DNA from: Microbacterium tenebrionis
GTDB taxonomy: Bacteria; Actinomycetota; Actinomycetes; Actinomycetales; Microbacteriaceae
Assembly: GCF_903645325.1 (NCBI RefSeq)
Contig: NZ_CAHJXQ010000001.1
Coordinates: forward strand, 496,001-560,000
Reading direction: 5' to 3'
DNA length: 64,000 nucleotides
Below, piece by piece: positions 6,912 to 16,165 of this stretch; the first letter of the stretch is position 1, and each line of letters begins with the position of its first letter. A program made the translations under genes and the position numbers. The notes beneath the pieces are model-generated. The model was not told where the DNA came from. It ran no database searches and saw nothing but the letters and a program-made list of their open reading frames with translations.

Positions 6912-7910
6912 ATGAGCAGCCCATTCGAGTTCCGCATCCGGACGGCCCGGTTCGACGAGTCGTATGCGCCGTCGGCCACCTCGCGGACCACCACCAACTT
7001 CGCGAACCTGGCCAGGGGCGAGAACCGTCGGCAGAACCTCCGCAGCACCCTCGCGATGATCGACGATCGGTTCAACGCTCTCGCGCGCGACGACAACCCG
7101 ACTGCGGATCGCTATTCCGTCGAACTCGAGATCGTCTCCGCCGACCTGTACTTCGACGCGGACGGCGTCGTGGTCGAGTTCCCGCTGATCGAGATCCTCG
7201 ACGTGACGATCCTCGACACCCGCACCAGAGAGCGCATCGACGGGATCGTGGGGAACAACTTCTCCTCGTACGTCCGCGACTACGACTTCAGCGTGCTGCT
7301 GCCCCGGCACACGGCGGATGCCGCGCAGTCCGGTCTTCCGGAAGGCTTCGGCGACCTGCACGGCGGTCTGTTCCAGCGCTTCCTCGACTCCGATGCCTAT
7401 CGGGAGCGATTCTGTCAGCCGCCCGTCATCTGCATCAGCGTCTCGAGCAGCAAGACCTACCGCCGACTCGGCACCGATCACCCTGTTCTCGGAGTCGAGT
7501 ACCAGCAGAGCGAGTTCTCCCTCACCGACGAGTACTTCGCGAGGATGGGGATGCAGGTGCGCTTCTTCATGCCGCCGGGTGCGGCCGCGCCGCTGGCGTT
7601 CTACTTCCGCGGCGACCTTCTGGCGGACTACTCGGATCTGGCGCTCATCGGCACCATCAGCACGATGGAGACGTTCCAGAAGATCTATCGTCCTGAGATC
7701 TACAACGCGACCGCTCAGGCGCAGGAGGTGTACCGGCCGAGGCTGGACAACCCCGAGTACACAGAGACGGCGATCACGTATGACCGTGCCGAGCGCAGCA
7801 GGCTCGGGATCACGCAGGGGAAGTACACGGAGGAGCACCTGATCACGCCGTTCCGGAGCGTCCTGGAGCGATGGGCCGGGGAGCCGATCGCCGCGGGGAG
7901 TCACGCATGA
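6912..7910 (+). CDS. mesX: MesX, DUF1852 partner of the folate-independent methionine synthase
   Basis: The 332-residue protein is a DUF1852 member: it begins FEFRIRTARFDESYAPS and includes TTNFANLARGENRRQNL (about residues 30-46) and a central ISVSSSKTYRRLGTDHP. In other bacteria DUF1852 proteins (MesX) are needed, together with oxygen, for methionine synthesis by the core-MetE protein MesD, which lies directly downstream here with an ATGA overlap. What MesX does chemically is not settled; a role in supplying the methyl donor is proposed. The pairing and order make the assignment firm, the mechanism not. Confidence 0.88.
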   Translation: MSSPFEFRIRTARFDESYAPSATSRTTTNFANLARGENRRQNLRSTLAMIDDRFNALARDDNPTADRYSVELEIVSADLYFDADGVVVEFPLIEILDVTILDTRTRERIDGIVGNNFSSYVRDYDFSVLLPRHTADAAQSGLPEGFGDLHGGLFQRFLDSDAYRERFCQPPVICISVSSSKTYRRLGTDHPVLGVEYQQSEFSLTDEYFARMGMQVRFFMPPGAAAPLAFYFRGDLLADYSDLALIGTISTMETFQKIYRPEIYNATAQAQEVYRPRLDNPEYTETAITYDRAERSRLGITQGKYTEEHLITPFRSVLERWAGEPIAAGSHA

Positions 7911-8941
7911 ACGCACAGCTGCCCACCTCGATCGTCGGCAGTCTGCCCAAGCCCGCCTGGCTCGCCGAGCCGGAGAAGCTCTGGGCGCCCTGGCGGCTGC
8001 AGGGGGAGGAGCTCGTCGAAGGGCAGCGCGACGCGCTCTCGCTGTCAGCCGCAGAGCAGGCTCTTGCGGGTCTCGACATCATCAGCGACGGGGAGCAGAC
8101 CCGCCAGCACTTCGTCACGACGTTCGTCGAGAGCCTCGGCGGGGTCGACTTCGAACGGCGCGAGACGGTGCGCATCCGCGACCGCTACGACGCGAGCGTC
8201 CCGTCGGTGGTCGGGGCGGTGAGCCGGGAGCGGACGGTCTTCGCCGAGGATGCGAAGACCCTTCGTGCGCAGACCGATCGCCCGATCAAGTGGGCGCTGC
8301 CCGGCCCGATGACGATGATCGACACGCTTTACGACCGCCACTACGGCAGTCGCGAGAAGCTCGCCACGGAGTTCGCGAAGATCCTCAATGAGGAGGCCAG
8401 GGAGCTCGAGGCGGCGGGGGTCGACATCATCCAATTCGATGAACCCGCCTTCAATGTGTTCTTCGACGATGTGAAGGACTGGGGTGTGTCCGTGCTCGAA
8501 CAGGCCGCAGAGGGGCTCCGCTGCGAGACCGCCGTGCACATCTGCTACGGCTACGGCATCAAGGCGAACAACGACTGGAAGGCGACGCTCGGAGACCAAT
8601 GGCGTCAGTACGAGCAGTCCTTCCCGCTGCTGCAGGAGTCGGCGATCGACATCGTCTCGCTGGAATGCCAGAACTCGCGCGTCCCGATCGAGCTGATCGA
8701 GTTGCTGCGCGGCAAGAAGGTGATGGTCGGCGCGATCGACGTCGCGGGCACTGATATCGAGACTCCCGAGACCGTGGCCGACACGCTTCGCGGCGTCCTC
8801 CGATTCGTCGATCCGGACAAGCTCTACCCGAGCACCAACTGCGGGATGGCGCCCCTGCCGCGTCAGGTGGCGCGTGCCAAGATGGTCGCGCTCGCGGCGG
8901 GAGCGGAGATCGTCCGGGGGGAGCTGGCGCTCACGGAATGA
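7907..8941 (+). CDS. mesD: MesD, folate-independent core methionine synthase
   Basis: At 344 residues this is only the catalytic (C-terminal) half of a MetE-type methionine synthase. It starts SIVGSLPKP, holds the zinc ligands His and Cys in VHICYGYG (about residue 212), Glu in SLECQNSR (about 249) and Cys in STNCGMAPL (about 312), and binds homocysteine around IQFDEPAF. It lacks the N-terminal half and the folate-binding extension of MetE, so it should not use methyl-tetrahydrofolate polyglutamate. Fused in translation to mesX by ATGA, it fits the MesX-dependent MesD class. It converts homocysteine to methionine in the cytoplasm. Confidence 0.88.
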   Translation: MNAQLPTSIVGSLPKPAWLAEPEKLWAPWRLQGEELVEGQRDALSLSAAEQALAGLDIISDGEQTRQHFVTTFVESLGGVDFERRETVRIRDRYDASVPSVVGAVSRERTVFAEDAKTLRAQTDRPIKWALPGPMTMIDTLYDRHYGSREKLATEFAKILNEEARELEAAGVDIIQFDEPAFNVFFDDVKDWGVSVLEQAAEGLRCETAVHICYGYGIKANNDWKATLGDQWRQYEQSFPLLQESAIDIVSLECQNSRVPIELIELLRGKKVMVGAIDVAGTDIETPETVADTLRGVLRFVDPDKLYPSTNCGMAPLPRQVARAKMVALAAGAEIVRGELALTE

Positions 8942-9875
8942 GGGTGATCTTGCCGTGCGCCTCGTGCGCCTCGATGAGACGGTGCGCCTCGGCCGCTTCC
9001 GCGAGAGGCAGCTCGGCGCCCAGCTCGACCTGGAAGTCTCCGCTCGCGATCAGGTCGATCGCGACGGCGATGCCCTCGGACCGCCAGGCGATCTCCTGCT
9101 CGGTGAGGGGCATGGGCGAGCCGCCGCTGAAGGCGCGGATGCCGAGCTCTGCGGCATCCGGACCGCGAACGATGGTCGCGATGCGATCGTGGTCGGCCAC
9201 GAGCTCCTTGGAGACCGCAATGGCCTCGTCCGTGCCCGCGCAGTCGAGCGCGACCGTGACGGCGTCGTCCACGGCTGCGCGCACGCGGTCTGCGAGGCCT
9301 TCGCCGTAAGCGACCGGGATCGCGCCCAGGTCGCGCACCTGCTCGTGGCGCGCGGGGCTCGCCGTGGCGACGACGGTCGCGCCCCAGGCGACGGCGAACT
9401 GGATCGCCGCCTGCCCGACCGCGCCGGATCCGGCGTGCACGAGCAGCACGTCGCCCTCGCCGACCTCGAGCGAGCGCAGGCACTGATAGGCGGTGCCGAC
9501 CGGGATGCCGAGACCGGCGGCCTCAGCGGCGGTCACGGAATCCGGAAGAGCGTAGAGGTGGTCGGCGGAGATGGCGATGTGCGTGGCGTATGTGCCGGAT
9601 GCATCGCGGACGGCGACGCGGTCGCCCACGGAGAAGCCCGTGACGCCGTCGCCGACGGACTCGATGGTGCCGGCGCCGTCGAACCCGACCCGGTGGGGTT
9701 CGGTGATCGGCGGCATCGGGCGCTTGCCGCTGCGGCGCTTGGCGTCGAGCGGGTTGACGCCGGCCGCTTCGATGCGGACGACGACCTCGCCGGGACCGGC
9801 GACAGGGCCCGGGATGTCGACGAGCTGGAGGACGTCAGGGGAGCCGAGTTCTGTGTAGACGATCGCACGAGCCAT
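8931..9875 (-). CDS. zinc-independent quinone-reductase-type MDR oxidoreductase
   Basis: The 314-residue protein has the medium-chain dehydrogenase layout: a GroES-like part with GPGEVVVRIEAAGVNPLD (about residues 29-46), then the NADPH site LLVHAGSGAVGQAAIQFA (about 145-162). The structural zinc cysteines of alcohol dehydrogenases are absent, which places it with quinone reductases/crotonyl-type reductases. It probably reduces quinones or enones with NADPH. The ATG at 9875 is chosen because MARAIVYTELGSPDVL is the family start. Its last 11 bases overlap the convergent mesD. Confidence 0.88.
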   Translation of the reverse strand: MARAIVYTELGSPDVLQLVDIPGPVAGPGEVVVRIEAAGVNPLDAKRRSGKRPMPPITEPHRVGFDGAGTIESVGDGVTGFSVGDRVAVRDASGTYATHIAISADHLYALPDSVTAAEAAGLGIPVGTAYQCLRSLEVGEGDVLLVHAGSGAVGQAAIQFAVAWGATVVATASPARHEQVRDLGAIPVAYGEGLADRVRAAVDDAVTVALDCAGTDEAIAVSKELVADHDRIATIVRGPDAAELGIRAFSGGSPMPLTEQEIAWRSEGIAVAIDLIASGDFQVELGAELPLAEAAEAHRLIEAHEAHGKITLIP

Positions 9876-9924
9876 GCCGCCAGGCTGCCCGTCCACAGCG
9901 GTCCTCGCCCGGCGACCTTCGCGC

Positions 9925-10010
9925 GTGCACAACTTCGGACGCCACTGGCGACACGCCGCGTGGATGCGCCGTGCCACGGCGTGTCGGAGCTCAGGTCCGA
10001 AGTTGTGCAC
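9925..10010. repeat. long palindromic intergenic repeat
   Basis: GTGCACAACTTCGGAC (9925-9940) and its exact reverse complement (9995-10010) form 16-bp arms. Inside, GACACGCC...GGCGTGTC makes a second nested pair around CCGCGTGG/CCACGG. The whole 86 bases could fold as one long hairpin between the divergent-strand end of hrpA and the start of the reductase gene. It resembles a REP-like element rather than a terminator, because no T-run follows. Confidence 0.8.
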
Positions 10011-10056
10011 GGGCGGGCGGGGGCGTGGGGGTGGGGCGGAGAGGTCAGGAGGGTGG

Positions 10057-13000
10057 TCAGGGGCGCAGTGCTTTCGCGATGCGCTGGGGAGACACCGGCT
10101 GCGCGGTGCCGAGACGTTGCGCGAACACGCTGATGCGGTACTCCTCGAGCAGCCAGCGCGCCTCGGTCAGCGCCGCGGGTGCATCGGCGGGCAGCGGGGT
10201 CGTGCCGCCGGCATCCGCGAACGCCTGCGCGACGCGCTCGAACTCGGTCATGCGGGCGCGATCCCTGCCCGGCTCGTTCGCGAGCGTCTTCAGCCGGTCG
10301 AGCATCCCGTCGAGGTAGCGGGGGAAGTGCGCGAGCCGGTCGATGCCGGCCGCCGAGATGAAGCCGGGATGCAGGAGGGTGTTCAGCTGCGAGCGGATGT
10401 CGTTCAGCGGGCCGAGCAGCGCGAGCGAGTTCTGCGCCTTGATGCCGCGCTCCACGTCGCGCGACTTCGTGAGTATGCGGGCGATGAGAGAGACCGTCTG
10501 GAACAGGTCGTCGACGAGGGCGGTGCTGACCGCATCCCTCGCCTGCTCGAACGCGGCCTTCGTGCGGATGACACCTGCGGGAAGGGCCGCCTGCACGACT
10601 GCGCGGCGGGCGTCCTCGACGAGGGCTGCGACGTTCGGGTACGGGGACGCCGCCAGGGCGAGCTTCTCCTGCGATGTCAGGTGATCCTGCACGTACGAGG
10701 CCGGCGACGGCACGTTCAGCAGGATCAGCCGCAGCACGCCGTCGCGGGTGAGGCGCGCGGCGGCATCCGCCGTGGCCTCGACGCGCACGGCGACGGTCTT
10801 GCCCTCGTCGACGATCGCCGGATACCCGCGCACCACGCCTCCGGCGACGCGCGTGTCGAGCACCTCGGGGAGGTCGTCGAAGGTCCAGGCCGTGAGACCC
10901 TGCCTCTCGATCGACGACGGACGCGTCGCCGTGGCGACATCACGGACGTCGGGCTTCTGGGGCTTCGCGATCGTCCGTGCGACGCTCGCCCTGGCCCGGT
11001 CCGACAGGGATCGTTGCAGGTCGCCCAGATCCCGGGCGGAACCGGCGACCCTGCCGCGTTCGTCGACCGCGCGAAAGTTCATGCGCAGGTGCCCCGGTAC
11101 GCGTTCGTCGTCGAAGTCCGAGGCTGCGACGGGCTGATTGGCCAGCGGCTGGATCAGGCGCGCGAGTGCCTCCTTCAGCGAACGCTCCGGCAGGCCGTCG
11201 TGGCCCTCCGGACCCTGTTCTGCCAGCTCGGCGCCGAACTTCTCCGCCCAGTCGGCGGCCGGGACGACATGGCGGCGGATGGTCTTGGGCAGAGCGCGCA
11301 GCAGTGCGGTGACGAGCTCGGCCCGCAGCCCCGGCACCTGCCAGTCGAACCCGCGATCCTCGATCTGGGCGAGCAGCGCGAGCGGGACGACGACGCTGAC
11401 GCCGTCATCCGCAGCGCCCGGTTCGAACCGGTAGGCGAGGCCGAGCACCTGGTCGCCCTGCCGCCAGCGCGTGGGGAACTCGTCCTTGTCCGCGCGGTCG
11501 TCGTCCTCGATGAGGTCGCTCTCGCGCATGACGAGCAGCTTCGGAGTCGTCTGCAGCGCCTCGCGCCACCACGCCTCGAAGGAGCGCACGTCGAACACGT
11601 CTGCCGGGACGCGCTCGTCGTAGAAGCGGAAGACCGCCTCGTCGCCCACGAGGATGTCGCGGCGGCGCTCGCGCTCCTCGAGCTTCTCGAGACGGCGTCG
11701 CAGTTCGAGGTTGCTGCGCCAGAAAGCACTGACGCGCTTGTCGATGCGTCCCGGGTCCCATTCGCCCTCGACCAGGGCGTGCCGCAGGAACAGCTCGCGG
11801 GATGCCGCGCGATCGACCCGCGCGAACTGGATGCGGCGACGCGGGATGATCTCGACCCCGAACAGGGTGACCTTCTCGTAGGCGATCGCGGCCCCGGCAT
11901 CCTTCGACCAGTGCGGTTCGGACACCTGGCGCTTGGCGAGATCGCCCGCGAGCGTCTCCGCCCACGCGGGGTCGATCGCGGCGACCGTGCGGGCGAACGT
12001 GCGCGAGGTCTCGACGATCTCGGCGGCCATGACGGCCTTCGGGCTCTGCTTGCGCAGGCCGGAGCCGGGGAAGACCGAGAAGCGGATGCCGCGGGCGCCG
12101 CGGTATTCAGGCGTCCGGCGCTTCTCCTTCTTGCTCTTGTCCTTGGTCGTTCCCTTGGCGTTCCGCTCGTCGAGGATGCCGATCTGCGACAGAAGGCCCG
12201 AGAGCAGCGCGCGGTGGATGGCGTCGCCGTTGGTGTGGCCCTGGGGTGCGGTTTCGACTCGCTCCGCTCGCTCAACCCGTTTCGTCTCGCTCCGCTCGCT
12301 CAACGACCCGCGGCGGGGGCTCTTCACGAGACTTCGCAGCTGGCGGTGCACGTCGAACCATTCCCGAACGCGCACGTAGTTCAGGTGCTCCGAGCGGCAC
12401 ATGCGGCGGAACGCGCTGGATCCGAGCTCCCGCTGCTGCTCCCGAAGGTGATTCCAGAGGTTGAGGATCGCGAGGAAATCGCTCGTGGGGTCGGTGAAGC
12501 GGGCGTGCATGCGGTCTGCGGCATCCCGGACCGCCTGCGGTGCATCCTGCGACGGGCGCTCGCGGACGTCCTGGATCGACATGCCCGCGACGATGGCCAG
12601 CACATCCTCGGACACATCCCCGCGCTGCGCCTCGAGCAGCATCCGTGCGAACCGCGGATCGATCGGCATGCGCGAGATGTCGCGGCCGATCTTCGTGAGA
12701 CGGGCGGTCCCTGAGCCCGTCGAAGGGTCGACCGCGCCGAGCTCGGTGAGCAGGTCGAAGGCGGCCTTGACGCCGCGCGAGTCGGGAGGCGTGAGGAACG
12801 GGAACGCTGTGATGTCGCCGAATCCCAGCGACAGCATCTGCAGAACGACGGACGCGAGCGAGGTGCGCAGGATCTCGGGTTCGGTGAACTCGGGCCGCTT
12901 CTCGAAGTCCTCTTCGGAGTACAGGCGGATCGCGATGCCGTCACTGGTGCGGCCCGCGCGGCCGGAGCGCTGGTTCGCCGACGCCTGCGAGATCGCCTCG

Positions 13001-13977
13001 ATCGGCAGCCGCTGCACCTTGGAGCGGTTGCTGTACCGCGAGATGCGCGCGGTTCCGGTGTCGATGACGTACTTGATGCCGGGGACCGTGAGGCTCGTCT
13101 CGGCCACGTTGGTCGCGAGGATGACCCGGCGTCGGACGCCCGCGACACGGCTCGGCTCGAACACGCGGTGCTGCTCGGCGGCCGAGAGTCGCCCATACAG
13201 GGGGAGCACCTCGACGGGGGCCTTCGTTGACGTGTAGGCGGAGCGGACGGCATCCGCGGCATCCCGGATCTCGGCCTCGCCGGGCAGGAAGACGAGCACG
13301 TCGCCCGGTGCCTCGCGGTCGAGTTCGCGGAGAGCTGCGACGATGGCGGAGACCTCGTCCTCCTCGGCATCCTCATCGGGGCCCCGGTACCGGATCTCGA
13401 CCGGGTAGGTGCGCCCGGAGACCTCGATCACGGGTGCGGGTTCCTCGTCGTCGCCGGCGAAGTGCTTCGCGAAGCTCTCGGGGTCGATCGTGGCCGAGGT
13501 GATGATGACCTTGAGGTCGGGGCGCTCGGGAAGGATCCGGGTGAGGTAGCCGAGCAGGAAGTCGACGTTGAGGGACCGCTCGTGCGCCTCGTCGATGATG
13601 ATCGTGTCGTAGCGGCGCAGGAGCCGGTCGCGATGGATCTCGTTCAGCAGGATGCCGTCGGTCATCAGCGCGATCTTCGTGTCGGCCGAGACTTGGTCGG
13701 TGAAACGGACCTTGAACCCGACCAGGCCGCCGAGCTCCACCTGCAGCTCTTCGGCGACGCGCTCGGCGATCGTTCGTGCGGCAAGGCGCCGCGGCTGCGT
13801 GTGCGCGATGCTCTCGCGGCCGAGCTCGAGACAGATCTTCGGCAGCTGCGTCGTCTTGCCCGACCCGGTGGCGCCGGCGACGACGACGACCTGGTTGTCG
13901 CGGATGGCGGCGGCGATCTCCTCCCGGGCGGCACTGACGGGCAGCTCCGGGGGATAGGAGATGACGGGAGATGACAT
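10057..13977 (-). CDS. hrpA: ATP-dependent RNA helicase HrpA
   Basis: The 1306-residue DEAH helicase shows motif I GATGSGKTTQ (about residue 38), Ia TQPRRLAA, II IIDEAHERS (about 132), III SATID (about 164), V NVAETSLTVPGI (about 290) and VI QRSGRAGRT (about 335). HA2 and OB-like regions follow, and then the DUF3418 C-terminal domain characteristic of HrpA. HrpA unwinds RNA and helps rescue stalled ribosomes in E. coli. Two REP-like DNA repeats are read through in frame (residues about 415-424 and 556-576). The start ATG at 13977 gives the usual N-terminus. Confidence 0.95.
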   Translation of the reverse strand: MSSPVISYPPELPVSAAREEIAAAIRDNQVVVVAGATGSGKTTQLPKICLELGRESIAHTQPRRLAARTIAERVAEELQVELGGLVGFKVRFTDQVSADTKIALMTDGILLNEIHRDRLLRRYDTIIIDEAHERSLNVDFLLGYLTRILPERPDLKVIITSATIDPESFAKHFAGDDEEPAPVIEVSGRTYPVEIRYRGPDEDAEEDEVSAIVAALRELDREAPGDVLVFLPGEAEIRDAADAVRSAYTSTKAPVEVLPLYGRLSAAEQHRVFEPSRVAGVRRRVILATNVAETSLTVPGIKYVIDTGTARISRYSNRSKVQRLPIEAISQASANQRSGRAGRTSDGIAIRLYSEEDFEKRPEFTEPEILRTSLASVVLQMLSLGFGDITAFPFLTPPDSRGVKAAFDLLTELGAVDPSTGSGTARLTKIGRDISRMPIDPRFARMLLEAQRGDVSEDVLAIVAGMSIQDVRERPSQDAPQAVRDAADRMHARFTDPTSDFLAILNLWNHLREQQRELGSSAFRRMCRSEHLNYVRVREWFDVHRQLRSLVKSPRRGSLSERSETKRVERAERVETAPQGHTNGDAIHRALLSGLLSQIGILDERNAKGTTKDKSKKEKRRTPEYRGARGIRFSVFPGSGLRKQSPKAVMAAEIVETSRTFARTVAAIDPAWAETLAGDLAKRQVSEPHWSKDAGAAIAYEKVTLFGVEIIPRRRIQFARVDRAASRELFLRHALVEGEWDPGRIDKRVSAFWRSNLELRRRLEKLEERERRRDILVGDEAVFRFYDERVPADVFDVRSFEAWWREALQTTPKLLVMRESDLIEDDDRADKDEFPTRWRQGDQVLGLAYRFEPGAADDGVSVVVPLALLAQIEDRGFDWQVPGLRAELVTALLRALPKTIRRHVVPAADWAEKFGAELAEQGPEGHDGLPERSLKEALARLIQPLANQPVAASDFDDERVPGHLRMNFRAVDERGRVAGSARDLGDLQRSLSDRARASVARTIAKPQKPDVRDVATATRPSSIERQGLTAWTFDDLPEVLDTRVAGGVVRGYPAIVDEGKTVAVRVEATADAAARLTRDGVLRLILLNVPSPASYVQDHLTSQEKLALAASPYPNVAALVEDARRAVVQAALPAGVIRTKAAFEQARDAVSTALVDDLFQTVSLIARILTKSRDVERGIKAQNSLALLGPLNDIRSQLNTLLHPGFISAAGIDRLAHFPRYLDGMLDRLKTLANEPGRDRARMTEFERVAQAFADAGGTTPLPADAPAALTEARWLLEEYRISVFAQRLGTAQPVSPQRIAKALRP
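12251..12309. repeat. two tandem copies of a CTCGCTCCGCTCGCTCAAC repeat inside hrpA
   Basis: Two near-identical units of about 28 bases (GTTTCG, then A/T, then CTCGCTCCGCTCGCTCAAC) lie head to tail. Read on the minus strand they add a Ser/Glu/Arg-rich segment (LSERSETKRVERAERVE) to HrpA at about residues 556-576. Such units are normally intergenic in Microbacteriaceae, as far as I recall. Confidence 0.75.
12706..12733. repeat. REP-like repeat GGTCCCTGAGCCCGTCGAAG inside hrpA
   Basis: The 28-base unit, with a CCCTGAGCCCGTCGAAGGG core, is a common dispersed intergenic repeat of Microbacteriaceae from memory. Here it sits in the hrpA reading frame and encodes VDPSTGSGTARLT. A related pair of units lies at 38523-38554. 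Confidence 0.65.
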
Positions 13978-14019
13978 AGCCCTCCATCGTATGACGGCCG
14001 AGCCTGTCATCACAGGTCG

Positions 14020-14868
<849 letters not shown>

Positions 14869-14888
14869 GACGACCTGTGTCGAACGAT

Positions 14889-14923
14889 GACGCCCTGTGT
14901 CGCTCCGCGTGCCACAGGGCGTC
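14889..14923. repeat. intergenic palindrome
   Basis: GACGCCCTGTG (14889-14899) pairs exactly with CACAGGGCGTC (14913-14923) across a 13-base loop. It lies between the aldo/keto reductase and FMN reductase genes. The loop contains CCGCGTGCC, similar to the centre of the palindrome at 9925-10010. It could end the upstream transcript, but no T-run follows. Confidence 0.65.
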
Positions 14924-14931
14924 GTCGTGAG

Positions 14932-14937
14932 TAGCGT
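14932..14937 (+). promoter_or_regulatory. -10-like hexamer TAGCGT, leaderless start
   Basis: TAGCGT ends 7 bases before the ATG at 14945. Confidence 0.4.
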
Positions 14938-14944
14938 CGCCTGC

Positions 14945-15511
14945 ATGACCGCTCCCTACCGCATCGTCGCCGTCTCCGGCTCGCTCCACGAGCCCAGCAA
15001 GACGACCGCGCTGCTGCGCGCGATCGCGGATGCCGTCGCCGAGCGCGCGGACGCCGAGATCCAGCTGATCGAACTCACCGAGATCGGGCCCTCGCTGGCC
15101 GGAGCCCTGCGGCGCGACCAGCTGCCTGCCCACATCGAGGAGCAGCTTGTCGCGATCGAACAGGCCGATCTGCTGATCGTCGGAAGCCCCGTATACCGAG
15201 CATCCTTCACCGGGCTGTTCAAGCATCTGTTCGACTTCATCGGCCAGTACGAGCTCGTCGGCAAGCCGGTGCTCCTCGCCGCGACGGGAGGCGGAGAGCG
15301 GCACGCGCTGATGATCGAGCACCAGTTGCGGCCGCTGTTCGCGTTCTTCCAGGCGCTCACGCTGCCGCTGGGCGTCTACGCCAGCAACACGGATTTCGAC
15401 GGCGACCGGGTCGCCTCCGAGGTGCTCGAGGCGCGCATCGCGCTCGCCGCGGATCGCGCCCTGCCGCTGGTGGGCTACGCGGCGACGCGCACGGTGGATG
15501 CCCTCGTCTGA
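14945..15511 (+). CDS. NADPH-dependent FMN reductase (MsuE/SsuE-like)
   Basis: The 188-residue protein has the flavodoxin-like flavin-binding loop SGSLHEPSKTTALL at the N-terminus (about residues 10-23) and the conserved SPVYRASFTGLFKHLFDF (about 80-97). GGGERHALMIEHQLRPLFAFF completes the MsuE/SsuE pattern. It should supply FMNH2 to a two-component flavin monooxygenase. In this window the monooxygenases themselves (5.6-5.8 kb) survive only as remnants, so its partner must be elsewhere. Its stop codon region is tandemly duplicated. Confidence 0.88.
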   Translation: MTAPYRIVAVSGSLHEPSKTTALLRAIADAVAERADAEIQLIELTEIGPSLAGALRRDQLPAHIEEQLVAIEQADLLIVGSPVYRASFTGLFKHLFDFIGQYELVGKPVLLAATGGGERHALMIEHQLRPLFAFFQALTLPLGVYASNTDFDGDRVASEVLEARIALAADRALPLVGYAATRTVDALV

Positions 15512-15572
15512 CGCCGGCATCCCGTCTGACGCCGGCACCCCGTCAGATGCGCACGCCGTCAGATGCGCACGC
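15505..15572. repeat. two adjacent tandem duplications that copy both flanking stop codons
   Basis: CGTCTGACGCCGGCAYCC occurs at 15505-15522 and 15523-15540 (one mismatch) and carries the TGA of the FMN reductase. CGTCAGATGCGCACGC occurs at 15541-15556 and 15557-15572 (identical) and carries the TGA of the convergent HAD gene. Confidence 0.85.
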
Positions 15573-16158
15573 CGCGCGAGCGCAGGGCGTCCCGCAGGCC
15601 GGATGCCCCGCAGAAGTGGTGCGTCGGCATCCCGAGCTGCTCGGCACCCGTGAGCTTGCTCGGGGAGTCGTCGGTGAAGAAGACATCCCCCGCTGAGAGC
15701 TCGAGCGCGTCGAGCACATGCTGGAACGCCCGCGGGTCCGGCTTGGCGTAGCCGATCTCGGCCGAGTTGAAGATGCGATCGAAGTGCGGGGTCAGCCCGA
15801 GCGCGTCGATCTCGGACTTTACGGTGTCGGTGCCGTTCGTGAGGATCGCCGTGCGGTGCCCGGCGGCGCGCACGGCGTCGACGAGGCGGACCATCTCGTC
15901 GTCGACGATGCTCGGGGTCCGGGCCCACTCCGCTGCCGCCTGCTCATTGCCGACGTGCCGGCCGATCTGGTGGACCCACGTGGTGCGGGCGATGGCGCCG
16001 GTGACGACCGGGGTCAGCACATCGTCGGCGAAGGCGAAGCGCGCGATGGCTCCCGGATCGAGCCCGTGGCGGGCCTCGACGGCGGCGATGTGGTCGTCGG
16101 CGAAGTGCCGCATCACGCCGTCGAGATCGAAGAGCACCGCGCGAATCGTCGTCACCAT
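15559..16158 (-). CDS. HAD-family hydrolase
   Basis: The 199-residue protein shows HAD motif I LFDLDGVM (nucleophile Asp about residue 11), motif II in AILTNGT (about 107), a Lys in GYAKPDPRAF (about 138) and motif IV FFTDDSPSKL (about 160). A helical cap lies between about 15 and 85. It fits the subfamily IA phosphatases such as YihX or haloacid dehalogenases and likely removes phosphate from a small molecule. It is the last gene before the O-mannosyltransferase on the same strand (7-base gap). Confidence 0.88.
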   Translation of the reverse strand: MVTTIRAVLFDLDGVMRHFADDHIAAVEARHGLDPGAIARFAFADDVLTPVVTGAIARTTWVHQIGRHVGNEQAAAEWARTPSIVDDEMVRLVDAVRAAGHRTAILTNGTDTVKSEIDALGLTPHFDRIFNSAEIGYAKPDPRAFQHVLDALELSAGDVFFTDDSPSKLTGAEQLGMPTHHFCGASGLRDALRSRGVRI

Positions 16159-16165
16159 GTCGCGA

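Noticed and set aside
9874..12714. A 946-codon open frame antisense to hrpA
   Set aside because: It is a long G+C-driven shadow of hrpA: the opposite strand holds all helicase motifs, and the antisense protein is Arg/Ala/Glu-rich without any domain.
10057..13977. Two separate helicase genes because of the odd Ser/Glu/Arg-rich segment
   Set aside because: The frame is open throughout and the domains on both sides are those of one HrpA; the segment is explained by inserted repeats.
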